This document shows positions 46,983 through 57,809 of a stretch of 64,000 nucleotides of DNA, one piece after another. The stretch comes from Schistocerca nitens. Lineage: Eukaryota > Arthropoda > Insecta > Orthoptera > Acrididae. The notes beneath the pieces were generated by a model that ran no database searches, was not told the origin of the DNA, and saw only the letters and a program-made list of their open reading frames with translations. The stretch's first letter is position 1. Each line of letters opens with the position of its first letter. The position numbers and the translations under genes are program-made. The stretch is from positions 178,022,178-178,086,177 of the forward strand of contig NC_064622.1 in the NCBI RefSeq assembly GCF_023898315.1, given 5' to 3'.

Positions 46983-47013
46983 GGGCGCTAATGACCTCAG
47001 TAGTTGAGCGCCC
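46983..47013 (+). promoter_or_regulatory. LINE 3' hairpin shared with SINEs
   Basis: Stem GGGCGCT (46983-46989) pairs with AGCGCCC (47007-47013) around the 17-nt loop AATGACCTCAGTAGTTG. It lies just before the terminal A run, where LINE reverse transcriptase recognises its RNA. Equivalent hairpins with different but paired stems close several SINEs in this window (see findings). The recognition role is inferred. Confidence 0.75.
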
Positions 47014-47034
47014 TTAAACCCCACAAAAAAAGCT

Positions 47035-47590
47035 CTGAAAAGCTAATCATTTGCATATCACAACATCTTTTTCCTGTCTGTTAAATTTCGCGTCTGTAGC
47101 ACGTCATCTTCGTGGTGTAGCAATGTTAATGGCCAGTAGTGTACTTGAGACGGCTCCACAGCCGAAGACGTCGTATTAAACTAAATAAAAATAAAATGGA
47201 AATGATAAACAGACGATATAGGGAATGCATTTCTTCTAATAAGTTAAATCCTTTGTTGCTGAGAGTTTTTTCCTTTTTTATTCCTTTTTTTTTTTTTTTT
47301 TCAACACCAAAGGCATGACTGTTCAGAAATGCTCCTTCACGTCAGTCGTCGCGAACCCAGTGTAAAACATCCTTACGCAAGTATAAATACGTAGACTAAA
47401 CATAAATCGATTAGTCAATGCGGGTCCTTGCCAGCCATGCTGGGCGTGTGATTAACATCGCTAGTCTCCTGGCGTGCGACCATCTTCTCAGAGACATCCG
47501 GCCTGTAACGATATTTATGAGTGATAATAAAACTAAATTTCAGCCAGACTCTGATTTTCATAGCCCAGAGACACAATATCAATTCCGATG
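47035..47590. other. unassigned sequence
   Basis: A poly-T run at about 47287-47302. Otherwise nothing recognised. Confidence 0.35.
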
Positions 47591-47607
47591 AAGACTTTGC
47601 CTTCTTG

Positions 47608-47802
47608 CCGGCCGCGGTGGCCGTGCGGTTCTGGCGCTGCAGTCTGGAACCGCGGGACTGCTACGGTCGCAGGTTCGAATCCTGCCTCGGGCATGGATGT
47701 GTGTGATGTCCTTAGGTTAGTTAGGTTTAAGTAGTTCTAAGTTGTAGGGGACTGATGACCTAAGATGTTAAGTCCCATAGTGCTCAGAGCCATTTGAACA
47801 AT
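47608..47802 (+). repeat. tRNA-Leu-headed SINE (family A)
   Basis: Full-length plus-strand copy with perfect 12-base duplications TTTGCCTTCTTG at 47596-47607 and 47803-47814. Tail hairpin GGGACT/AGTCCC is intact. Confidence 0.95.
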
Positions 47803-47814
47803 TTTGCCTTCTTG

Positions 47815-48418
47815 TCTGAGATTGAATGGGGTTACACATTTTGGTATGAAGACTTACAAGCTTCTGGAAGATATTAAACAGGAAATGAAGGTTTTTGCAT
47901 GTACAAAAGAAAACTGTCGTTAGCCACTGCTACGAAAAATTGTTGGATTTTGTAAACCCAAGATTTTAAGAGTCTGTTTACTCACTCGAGTCAGAAGCAT
48001 ACTCATAGAATTCTATAAATGTACAATTTCAAGTACAGCAATACAACGAATTTATGCTTAAAAACACGTTGAGAATTGAAATCAAATTGTCTTCGCGCAG
48101 AAACGAGTAGCTGCTGCAACATTTTCTTGCGCATTTGAAAACTACTCCCCGTTGCAAGAATCAGGACAACATAATCACAGGCACAGATCCTTCGTTGTCT
48201 GTACTTCCTCATATTCGCACGGTGTTGACCATTGTATACAATTTCATTAGATTTTCCAACGCCCTTTCGTTCAGTGATCTTCATGTTGTTCAGCCCAGGT
48301 TATGTCCAGCTGGTAAGAGTTCTACTGGCTGAACCTCTGCTTGGACGTGATCTATTTTGGCTGCCTGATGTATTTAGTGCTGGTGTTGACAGTATAAAGC
48401 TCTTTCTAGGCTTCAACA
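47815..48418. other. unassigned sequence
   Basis: Short motif-less open frames only. Confidence 0.35.
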
Positions 48419-48420
48419 TA

Positions 48421-49302
48421 CACTATGTGATCAAAAGTATCCGGACACCTGGCTGAAAAAGACTTAAAAGTTCGTGGCGCTCTCCATCGGTAATGCTGGA
48501 ATTCAATATGGTGTTGCCCCACCCTTAGCCTTGACGACAGCTTCCACTCTCGCAGGCATACGTTCAATCATGTGCTGGAAGGTTTCTTGGGGAATGGCAG
48601 CCCTTTCTTCACGCATTGCTGCACTGAGGAGAGGCAAATGACGTTCACCGGGCTTTCGCCGTACCTACACTCTCCCATCGGATCGCCACATTATGTACAG
48701 TGATTCTTCACTCCATACAACAATTGTCCACTATTCAATCGTCCAATGTTAACGCTCCTTACACCAAGCGATGCGTCGTTTGGCATTTACCGGCGTGATG
48801 TGTGGCTTATGAGCAGACGCTCGACGATGAAATCAAAATTTTCTCACCTCCCGCCTAACTTTCATAATGCTTGCAGAGGATCCTAATGCGGTTTGTAATT
48901 CCTGTGTGATGGTCTAGATAGATGTCTGCCTATTACACATTACGACCCACTTCAACTGTCTGCGGTCTCTGTCAGTCAACAGACGACTTCGGCCTGTCAC
49001 TTTTGTGCTGTACGTGTTCCTTCATGTTTCCACTTCACTATCACATCGGAAATAATGGACCTATGGATGTTCAGGAGTGTGGAAATCTCGCGTAACAGAC
49101 GTATGACACAAGTGACACCCAATCACCTGACCACGTTCGAAGTCCGTGAGTTCCGCGGAGCGCCCTGTTCTGCTATCTCACGATGTCTAATGACAACTGA
49201 GGTCGCTGATATGGAGTACCTGGCAGTAGGTGACAGCTCAATGCACCTAATATGAAAAACGTTTGTTTTGAGGGGTTTTCTGACACATTTGATCACATAG
49301 TG
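48421..49302 (-). mobile_element. internally deleted Tc1-like element
   Basis: Termini CACTATGTGATCAAAAGT (48421) and its complement ACATTTGATCACATAGTG (ending 49302) are flanked by TA on both sides (48419-48420, 49303-49304). The minus strand encodes transposase remnants. ASAHKPHITPVNAKRRIAWC, then TIVVWSEESLY (first catalytic region, Asp replaced by Glu), lies near 48830-48690. The sequence then jumps to the C-terminal ERAAIPQETFQHMIERMPAR, ending KGGATPY-stop near 48510. The DDE core between them is deleted. At 882 bp it depends on a transposase supplied elsewhere. Confidence 0.88.
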
Positions 49303-49304
49303 TA

Positions 49305-50221
49305 GCTCTTGGTGTTAACTCAATTTCTTTGACTTCCCCCTTTCAGCTCTTGCGGCTACTTCCCGGTGTATGTCAGGAGGATCAATGCCTGCCATGCAAC
49401 AGTACTTGCTTTCCAGCACCCAGTTACTAGATTTGCCCTTCCATTAAAGGTCACAGTCTACTTCTTTCGTGTGAGTGGATTTGTACCGCACTGGGCAGGC
49501 AATTTTACCAGCTGAGAAACAGAGTGCCATATCACAAATACGGACCACCTGGGGTTGGGCACCCCGTCACTACCAACAAGTTTCCACATAATGATTATTT
49601 GGGCTGACACCTTATGTTTGGTATTAGGGCAGCTCCGCCGGTGAGTGAGTGATCGGGCAATGGCAACTCCGAAGTATTTGGGTGTGAAACAGTGCTCTGG
49701 CTCGATGTCTTCCCAAATTACGTTGTCTTCTTCCTGCCTGCCTTTTTAGCAGTTAGAAAGCGCATACCTCTGTTTTGTGTGGGTTTGGCTTCAGGAGGTT
49801 CTTGTAGCATTCAGAAAACGTTCCCAGAGCTCTTGTCAGCACCTCCTGTGCTTCTGTTAACAACATGCAAAATAACAATATTCATTGTAAACAGACCTCA
49901 ATTTTTACCCTGCAAAAGTAGATAAAGAAGATATTTAGTATAAATGAGCACACAACAGCGCTCCAGCTAATTTTATTTCCTTCGTTTTCGCTTATCTCAG
50001 CAGATACGTTTAACTACAGGTAGTAATTAACATAGCCTATCGCCAGTGTAGCCTATAAAATAAGCTACTGACTGGTGCTTCGCTTTGTTAATGTGTACTG
50101 TGTTCACTTTAAATGAATTACGTAAACATCCAGTAACATCTAACACCTAAAAGAATACATTCAGCTGTCCGGCGAATCTGGGGATGAGACAAAATTCGAT
50201 AGTTCAAAATCGCAGAATGCG
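49305..50221. other. unassigned sequence
   Basis: I see no supported feature. Confidence 0.35.
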
Positions 50222-50235
50222 TGCGTGTGTGTTTG

Positions 50236-50288
<53 letters not shown>
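50222..50288. repeat. (TG)n microsatellite with TTTG interruptions
   Basis: TG-rich run with two TTTG interruptions (near 50231 and 50251). Confidence 0.95.
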
Positions 50289-50289
<1 letters not shown>

Positions 50290-50726
50290 AAGATGAGTTG
50301 GGACGTTGACGTCGGAAGCTGTCAAAGGGGTGATTTTGTTCAAAGACCGTTCGCCTTGAGCACCTCCTGTACCCTCGTCAAGGGATTTTGCTAGTGTACT
50401 GCTGTGACAGTTTGGCCTTTTTAAGAGCACCGTACCATTACAGTCCCAAAACCCACCCAGCATCACTTTGCCCGATGATGGTTGGGTCTTCTTCTTTTGC
50501 AGCAGTCATGAATCCGCATGTTTACATTGCTTCTTTTGCTCCATTGTCTCAGGATCGTAATGATACGGCTAGCATTTGTCCATGACGATTACGTGGCTAA
50601 AGTAGTAATCTATATTGGCCTGACACAACCGCAAAATTTCCACTGCTGTCTCGACTCGGTGGGCTTCTTGAACGGATGTGAGCAGTAGCAGAAATCAGTA
50701 GGATGCAACATTTGTTATGCTCGAAA
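50289..50726. other. unassigned sequence
   Basis: I see no supported feature. Confidence 0.35.
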
Positions 50727-50737
50727 CGTCGTGTAAG

Positions 50738-50929
50738 GCCGGCCGCTGCGACCGTGCGGTTCTAGGCGCTTCAGTCCGGAACCGCGCTGCTGCTACGGTC
50801 GCAGGGCGAGCCCTGCCTCGGGCATGGATGTGTGTGATGTCCTTAGGTTAGTTAGGTTTAAGTAGTTCTAAGTGTAGGTGACTGATAACCTCAGATGTTA
50901 AGTCCCATAGTGCTTGGAGCCCTTTGAAC
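50738..50929 (+). repeat. tRNA-Leu-headed SINE (family A)
   Basis: Plus-strand copy with a diverged B box (GGTCGCAGGGCGAGCCCTGC) and near-perfect 11-base duplications CGTCGTGTAAG (50727-50737) and CGTTGTGTAAG (50930-50940). Confidence 0.93.
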
Positions 50930-50940
50930 CGTTGTGTAAG

Positions 50941-52186
50941 ATGTTGAAAAGTAAACCATGAGTGCTTTTCAGTTTTCTTCCAATCTCTTCGCTTATGGTA
51001 TACCAGTATAGCGACATCAAGGCCTCAAATTCTCTTCTGTAGTTCTTCACAGAGAGACGGTCTGCCACTCCGTTTTTCGTCATCCAGGCCACAGATACAG
51101 AGCAAGACAGTTCGCGAACGATTACGAGTGCAGAACAGTCCATGATCTCTGACCTAGAAAATTTAGTTTGTGCAAAGGTTTAACATACTGCATACAGAGC
51201 CTCTTAAAACGGCGCAAGAACCTGGAGAATGTTTCACTTCCGTGCGAGTTCACGAAGCGTCCGCACGGCTGCTAGAGGCCCATGACAAACAAGTTACCGA
51301 CTAGCCATATCAGACACACGCACCGTGGATGACTTGGCAGGTGAACTTGCAGGACACCAGAACAATTGTACCATTCGTTCTTCGAAGAATGTGACCGAAG
51401 AGATGGCGTTCGCGTGTCCATTGCAGTCTGAGGCGTTTGTGAGACCTAGACAGTGAAACCGTGGATGTAGAGGTCTACACCACTTCGAATGCTGCAGCGT
51501 CCAGACAGCGCCGGACGAACCTGTACGCTCATTTGCAACTGTAGGGGTTGCAAAGAATATGTAAACATCGCGAGAAATGGATGCCACAACATGAATGGAA
51601 TGCTAGACTGCACTGTTGTATTTGACCACGAAGGGCACCTCTGCAGTGTCCTCAGTACGTTGCAAGTGCCAGTCGTGGTCGGAACAGTGGTGTTCTGTCT
51701 GGTTCTGCGTGCATTATGCCGGAGACACGTGAAGTCGAATGTGGACAAATTGTTGGGGCTCGTATGGTGGGTGTTTCCGTAACCTACGTAGGCGAAATGT
51801 TCGGTGTTTCAAGCGGCACCGTATCGAAGATTTATACCGCATACAGGTAAAGCGTATATCATTGTTAGGGGTAATTTTTACTTATCGTATCTGCCAATCA
51901 AGTGCTGCATAAGTCGTGAGACAGTGACTGAAAAAAAAGAAAAAGAAAAGAAAAAAACTACAAAGTTATTTTTTAAATAATTAATCTTGCTTGATCTTGC
52001 TTGTTGTTTCCCTTGAACATTTATTGTATTCTCAGATTAATTAAAAAACATCTTGACAAATCTGAAATAAGTTGTTATATACTTACAATAATGAATTAAT
52101 TATGCACAACCAGCTACATGCTCTCTGTCCAAAATCACACAAGTACTGACTCCCTTATGCCAATATGGTAACCCTATATATATATA
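50941..52186. other. unassigned sequence, AT-rich at right
   Basis: 51290-51840 is more balanced in composition with overlapping open frames of 97-100 codons on both strands. None has a recognisable domain. 51890-52180 is AT-rich. No gene call. Confidence 0.35.
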
Positions 52187-52188
52187 TA

Positions 52189-53610
52189 CACTCCTGGAAA
52201 TTGAAATAAGAACACCGTGAATTCATTGTCCCAGGAAGGGGAAACTTTATTGACACATTCCTGGGGTCAGATACATCACATGATCACACTGACAGAACCA
52301 CAGGCACATAGACACAGGCAACAGAGCATGCACAATGTCGGCACTAGTACAGTGTATATCCACCTTTCGCAGCAATGCAGGCTGCTATTCTCCCATGGAG
52401 ACGATCGTAGAGATGCTGGATGTAGTCCTGTGGAACGGCTTGCGATGCCATTTCCACCTGGCGCCTCAGTTGGACCAGCGTTCGTGCTGGACGTGCAGAC
52501 CGCGTGAGACGACGCTTCATCCAGTCCCAAACATGCTCAATGGGGGACAGATCCGGAGATCTTGCTGGCCAGGGTAGTTGACTTACACCTTCTAGAGCAC
52601 GTTGGGTGGCACGGGATACATGCGGACGTGCATTGTCCTGTTGGATCAGCAAGTTCCCTTGCCGGTCTAGGAATGGTAGAACGATGGGTTCGATGACGGT
52701 TTGGATGTACCGTGCACTATTCAGTGTCCCCTCGACGATCACCAGTGGTGTACGGCCAGTGTAGGAGATCGCTCCCCACACCATGATGCCGGGTGTTGGC
52801 CCTGTGTGCGTCGGTCGTATGCAGTCCTGATTGTGGCGCTCACCTGCACGGCGCCAAACACGCATACGACCATCATTAGCACCAAGGCAGAAGCGACTCT
52901 CATCGCTGAAGACGACACGTCTCCATTCGTCCCTCCATTCACGCCTGTCGCGACACCACTGGAGGCGGGCTGCACGATGTTGGGGCGTGAGCGGAAGACG
53001 GCCTAACGGTGTGCGGGACCGTAGCCCAGCTTCATGGAGACGGTTGCGAATGGTCCTCGCCGATACCCCAGGAGCAACAGTGTCCCTAATTTGCTGGGAA
53101 GTGGCGGTGCGGTCCCCTACGGCACTGCGTAGGATCCTACGGTCTTGGCGTGCATCCGTGCGTCGCTGCGGTCCGGTCCCAGGTCGACGGGCACGTGCAC
53201 CTTCCGCCGACCACTGGCGACAACATCGATGTACTGTGGAGACCTCACGCCCCACGTGTTGAGCAATTCGGCGGTACGTCCACCCGGCCTCCCGCATGCC
53301 CACTATACGCCCTCGCTCAAAGTCCGTCAACTGCACATACGGTTCACGTCCACGCTGTCGCGGCATGCTACCAGTGTTAAAGACTGCGATGGAGCTCCGT
53401 ATGCCACGGCAAACTGGCTGACACTGACGGCGACGGTGCACAAATGCTGCGCAGCTAGCGCCATTCGACGGCCAACACCGCGGTTCCTGGTGTGTCCGCT
53501 GTGCCGTGCGTGTGATCATTGCTTGTACAGCCCTCTCGCAGTGTCCGGAGCAAGTATGGTGGGTCTGACACACCGGTGTCAATGTGTTCTTTTTTCCATT
53601 TCCAGGAGTG
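52189..53610 (-). mobile_element. complete Tc1-like transposon, apparently intact
   Basis: Terminal inverted repeats of about 29 bases: CACTCCTGGAAATTGAAATA...AACAC from 52189 and the complement of CACTCCTGGAAATGGAAAAA ending 53610 (about three differences). TA lies on both sides (52187-52188, 53611-53612), the Tc1 target duplication. Total length is 1422 bp with one uninterrupted transposase in the middle. Both ends and the ORF are intact, unlike every other DNA transposon in the window, so this is the best candidate for a recent or still mobile copy. Confidence 0.93.
52344..53366 (-). CDS. Tc1-family transposase, 340 aa
   Basis: Cuts and rejoins the element at TA sites. Start MPRQRGREPYVQLTDFERGR at 53366, chosen because it opens the conserved paired helix-turn-helix. 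In-frame sequence upstream runs out through the inverted repeat and is not conserved coding. Domains: HTH 1 about residues 14-52 (IVGMREAGWTYRRIAQHVGR), an Arg/Pro-rich hinge 57-70, HTH 2 about 85-118, then the DDE domain. Catalytic residues read directly: D155 (VVFSDESRF), D244 (IQQDNARPH), E277 (LSPIEHVWD). D244 and E277 have 32 residues between them, not the 34 usual for Tc1 (DD34E). The C-terminus ends AAKGGYTLY. No stop or frameshift; length is normal for the family (about 340 aa). Acts in the nucleus. Confidence 0.93.
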   Translation of the reverse strand: MPRQRGREPYVQLTDFERGRIVGMREAGWTYRRIAQHVGREVSTVHRCCRQWSAEGARARRPGTGPQRRTDARQDRRILRSAVGDRTATSQQIRDTVAPGVSARTIRNRLHEAGLRSRTPLGRLPLTPQHRAARLQWCRDRREWRDEWRRVVFSDESRFCLGANDGRMRVWRRAGERHNQDCIRPTHTGPTPGIMVWGAISYTGRTPLVIVEGTLNSARYIQTVIEPIVLPFLDRQGNLLIQQDNARPHVSRATQRALEGVSQLPWPARSPDLSPIEHVWDWMKRRLTRSARPARTLVQLRRQVEMASQAVPQDYIQHLYDRLHGRIAACIAAKGGYTLY

Positions 53611-53612
53611 TA

Positions 53613-54108
53613 TATTCCAAATAATCCCGAACAATCCCCGGCATTGTTTAAAATGAATATTTGATTAATTAACAATTAAAATTTATACAAAAAACTGAAA
53701 ATACATATATAAACGTATGTCTGTTCAGTACAGTAAGTACACTATGATATTAGTACCTATCTGTTATGCCATTCGAGAATAAACTCTCAAATAAGAAATT
53801 ACAATAATACGTTTGTTTTTATTAACTACTAGAGACTCCCTTAGCGGGAATTATTCCCTTCATTTATAGAGCTTCTACGCTTTGAACTGAAATAGATTAA
53901 ACCGTTATTTTTTCAGTTATAAGTTTTTCTAGGCGAGTTACATATTTTGTTTACATGTGCGATCGTGGAATTAGACTGGGAAATGTTCGTTTTAAATAAG
54001 CCTTACTGGGCTGTTACGTTTCAAGCAGAAATAACATTATTCACGCAATGACAGCGCGTACTAAATTGTGTGTTGAGTCATCTTGATGGATGATCATTAA
54101 AGAGGATT
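53613..54108. other. AT-rich unassigned sequence
   Basis: I see no coding pattern or repeat. Confidence 0.35.
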
Positions 54109-54715
54109 GTGACTAAAAATAAGTGGACGATAGCTACAAAAGTCACTGCTGAATTGTGTCACACTCACGACCGTGTCAGCAGCAAAACAACACGGAGGGA
54201 GGTCCATAAGCAGGGAACTGCAGGCCGAGGTGGAATTTCAAAACCACTTATTAGTTATACAAATGCCTGTAAGAGGAAAACGTGTGCCCGAGACCATAAT
54301 ACCTGGACTGTGGAGCAATGCGAGAATGTCATTTGGTTGGATGAGTCTTGTTTCACACTGTTTGGTCGAGTGTACGTCCCAAGAGTGAACACTAGGGGAT
54401 TCTGTGATAATTTGGGCAGCTGTATTGTTGTATTCCATGGGTACTAGGAAAGTTGCATTACTGCCAAGGATTACGTGATCATTTTGGCTGTTAAGGTCCA
54501 TCACATGGTACAATGGTTGTTCAAGGCGACATGGCTCCTGTTTACGCGGCTCACACAGTCCAGGATTGGTTTTCTGATATACCCCAGTCACCAGATCACA
54601 ATATTATCGGGCCTTTGTTGTCTACTTTGGAGAGAACGGCTCGTGATCGCTGTCCACCTCCAGCATCACTACCCAACGTGGAACCAGGTTGCTGAAATAA
54701 CGGCATAAGATTCCC
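54109..54715 (+). pseudogene. Tc1-like transposase relic
   Basis: The first frame (54109-54447) reads CARDHNTWTVEQCENVIWLD, then ESCFTLFGRVYVPR, a Tc1 first catalytic region (IWSDES-like, Asp kept). Later frames give ITAKDYVIIL, VHHMVQWLF, VQGDMAPVYAAHTVQDWFSD (second catalytic block, Asp kept but shifted) and HNIIGPLLSTLER (third region, Glu replaced by Gly). It ends near RDRCPPPASLPNVEPG (54695). Multiple frameshifts and small deletions. No termini were identified. Confidence 0.75.
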
Positions 54716-54889
54716 TTGAAAACCGTACCAGACCTGCGTATTTGGCCATCCAGTGCTGTTCCAACGTTACATAGTTAAGCTACAGTCGTTAAGCAGTTGG
54801 AAAGTACTTGGAGCAGATTAGTTACGAGAGCGACTCTACAAAAATTATGTGACAGAACTTCTTCTTTCTATCAGCTGTTTACTATGGAT

Positions 54890-55660
54890 TGCTGGAGCAA
54901 CGAAGGATACGAAACGATTGGAAATAGGTGACACTCGCTTCCAAGAAGGGTCGTCGGGCAGACCACACGATGTATATCACTGGTATCAAGGCGCTTTCTA
55001 GTCATGTACATAATCGCTTTGTGAAAACTAAAAACTCTTCCATAAAACGTAACATGGATTTCGCAAACAGAGAAGGCATTTGATACTGATCCGTGTTCTC
55101 GTTTAGTGAACAAAACACAAGGTTACAGATTATGAGACCTGATCTTTAAATGAATTCACTACTTTGTATCAATTACAACTCAACAAATTCTTAACTGAAC
55201 AGAATGGACAAACGCAAGGTTAATTTCGGGAGTCACCCAAGGGAGTGTTAAAGGCCGTTATTCTTAATAATTTATGATAATGATATAGCGGATAACGCTG
55301 ATGTCTGTGTGAGGCTATTCGTGGACGAATCGACGATTGGAGCAGGGAGTGGCATTTTACCCTGGACGTAAATAAATGTAACGTACAGCCCATAACTAGG
55401 TGAAGAATCCTGTAATGCTCGATTACGTTATTAGCGATAAATCACCGGGAGCAGTTACAGCCACAAAAAAAAACTAGAAATAACCGTTCGCAGCAACCTT
55501 AACGTAGAATATAAGGGTAGGCATGTGTCTGTAAAAAGATTCAGCACCTATTAGCCGCTTTCACGCCTTTAGCACTAAGAAAACGAATCAAAGCGCGTAT
55601 TTCACATTCGGTTGGATTCTCAATCGGAGGAGGCATTTCAAATACTCCCAAATAAACTTA
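54890..55660 (+). pseudogene. non-LTR reverse transcriptase relic
   Basis: RT palm landmarks survive in shifting frames: EKAFDTDPCSRLVNKTQGYR (catalytic Asp region, near 55073-55130), SGVTQGSVKG (near 55228-55260), then VCVRLFVDES (remains of the FADD motif, near 55305-55335), DDWSREWHFTLDVNKCNVQP (near 55335-55395). Same broad family as 28590-30005 and 56730-58215. Confidence 0.7.
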
Positions 55661-56729
55661 AATACGGCGAATGACTCTGTGGCTTGCCAACGGAGTGCGG
55701 CACGCAGCGCGCATGCACAAAATGGCGATCACGTCGTTGCAGTGGAAGAATTTCTAAACATAACTTGCTTTAATAACACTCCTTGTACTACACACTCTGT
55801 TGCGATTCAGTATCCGGCAGTCATCGCCCATCTTCAGATTTTTTTTCATAATATTAGGCCTACATTGTAAAGCGTTAATTGTATCGATGTGAGTAGCTGC
55901 CTCAACATTCAAATAATGTATTTTAATGCAGGGGCTGCTGCATACGGCGGAAGTTGACATTATAACCATCTCGAAAGCTAAGAAGAAAGCCAGTAACTAC
56001 CGGAACCGGTAATTGATCCACTAAAGAAATGGCATACGAAACATTCGTTCGACTGAGTCTTCATTGTTGCTCATCAGTCTCGAATATTTATCAGGTTAGA
56101 TTAAAGGACGAGATAGGGAAGGTCGAATGAGGAGATGTACGTTTCGTCATGGGATCGGTGAGTAAGCGCGACGGCTTAATCGAGTGGGTCAGTGGCGGAC
56201 GCTGCAAGAGGCCTTTTGCATTACGGAGAAGTTTGTCATTTAAAATCCGAGAGCGTTTGTTCTAAGAAAAGTCACATGTTATAATCCTCCCACATACATC
56301 CCACGAAATACCAGCAGGGGGAAAACGAGAGAAATTCGTGCTCATTCGGAGACTTAGTCACAGTCCTTGTTGCCATTTAACATTCGCGGGGGCGGGAGGA
56401 GGAGGGGGTTATCATTAGTACACTCAGCCACATACTGTATGGTGTCTTGCGGAATATAGATTCGATCACACATGCTGATATTGTACCCTTTCACGTGGAG
56501 GAGACACCCAAGTACATTCGTTCACGTTCCCACTTCACTGTCTGTCTTGTCATACCACTGACTTCTCTGGTCAGAGAAGACAATGCGCCGCTCACCTTAT
56601 GCATAGACCGTCTCTCTCCAGTCTGTATCGCTTTTTAATGGTACACTGTTTTATACATTTTCCGAATTTGGATTCAGTAGCGATGTTACAATATTACAAA
56701 CTCCCGCGTAGTTAGTTCTTGCTACACTG
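55661..56729. other. unassigned sequence
   Basis: Contains a G-rich patch near 56385-56410. No supported feature. Confidence 0.35.
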
Positions 56730-56925
56730 CTGGATGAAAATACGGTAGCTAGCTTGAACAAAATACTGTGCCTAGTGATTCGAAGAAAGCCCAGGTTACT
56801 CCCGTCTGCAAGAAGGGTAGCAGAAACTATTCGCAAAAGTACCCCCTCCCAAAACTTATTAACGTCTCTCTGTTGTAGAATCCTAAAGTATATTATGAGC
56901 TCAAACTTAATGAGGTCTGTATCTT
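56730..56925 (+). pseudogene. non-LTR RT fingers fragment
   Basis: The plus strand reads AQVTPVCKKGSRNYSQKYPL, then LINVSLL and LKLNE, matching the start of a LINE RT domain (VTPVYKKG...YRPISLTS...). This is an earlier part of the protein than the 54890-55660 piece, so it is a separate insertion. Confidence 0.6.
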
Positions 56926-56929
56926 GATC

Positions 56930-57660
56930 TACATGATTACTCTACGGTTGTCACTTAAGTGTCTGGCAGTTGATTCATCGAACCACTTTCATTCTTTTGC
57001 TCTATCGTTCCACTCTCGAACGTTGTTCGGGAGGAACGGACACTTAAAAATTCCCATGCGAGCTCTTATTTCTCTTACTTTATTACAATTATCATTTCTC
57101 CTTGTGTTGGTGGGTATTAATAAAATATTTCGAGTTTGGGGGAGAAAGCTGGAGATTAAAATTTCGTGAAAAGATGTCGCCGAAACAAAAAGAGCCTTTG
57201 TTTCAAGGATTGCCACCCAAATTCGCATATCATATTCGCGACAAGTTCTCCCCTACTTGGCGTAATACAAAACGAGCTGCCCTTCTTTTAACTTCCTAGA
57301 TGTCCTTCGTTAATCTTATCTGGTACGGATCCCATGCTGCACAGCAATACTGTAGCAGATTAGGGACAAGCCTAATGTAGCGAGTCTCTTTAATAGATTT
57401 GTTGCGTCTTTTAAACATTCTGGCAATAAAACGTAGTCTTTGGTTCACCTTCTCCACAACATTATCTACGTGATCATTCCAATTTAAGTTGTTTGTAATT
57501 GTTATCCATAGGTATTTAGTTGAATTTGCAACATTGGGATTTGTGTGATTCATTGAGTAACCGAAATTTACAAGATTCCTATTAGTCTCATGTGGATGAC
57601 CTCACACTCATCATTATTGAGGATCAGTTGCCACCTTTCGCACCGTAGCTCAAACAGAAC
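56930..57660 (-). pseudogene. non-LTR RT C-terminal region and 3' end
   Basis: The minus strand 57553-57296 encodes TKYLWITITNNLNWNDHVDN, VVEKVNQRLRFIARMFKRRN and LVPNLLQYCCAAWDPYQIRL, the RT thumb-downstream region of CR1/Jockey-like LINEs. It then runs into KIREIRARMGIFKCPFLPNN/VREWNDRAKE (57100-56990), the usual C-terminal FFPR...EWN block. The 3' end is near 56930, where the minus strand ends ATCATGTAGATC, a short version of a (TGTAGA)n-type tail. Frameshifts at 57290 and elsewhere. Confidence 0.78.
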
Positions 57661-57809
57661 GACCTCTCCCAACTTCTGCGTTTCTCACATTCATCCTGGA
57701 ATTCATGAATCAAAGACTAACAGTTTGTATGGATGTAAATGGAATGATCGCACAGGCTCCGTCCCATCCAGGGACGTTACTCAAATGTGTAGGACCCATA
57801 CCAAATAAA

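Larger units (their letters stand above)
41380..47030 (+). mobile_element. nearly full-length I-type LINE
   Basis: A ~5.65 kb non-LTR element. The 5' region (41388-41520) starts GTCCCCCTGCGGGTCCGGGG and contains CCTGTCGTAAGAGGCGACTA. ORF1 follows, then ORF2 in the order apurinic-type endonuclease, reverse transcriptase, RNase H and a C-terminal Cys/His cluster, then a 3' end with a hairpin (46983-47013) and a short A run (47025-47030). An RNase H domain after RT places it in the I group rather than Jockey or RTE. The element is GC-richer than its surroundings (about 55% by eye). It is inactivated by frameshifts in both ORFs. No convincing target-site duplication was found. Confidence 0.88.

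Noticed and set aside
53367..53675. N-terminal extension of the Tc1 transposase frame (to 443 codons)
   Set aside because: It reads through the terminal inverted repeat and out of the element. The conserved protein starts at the Met at 53366.
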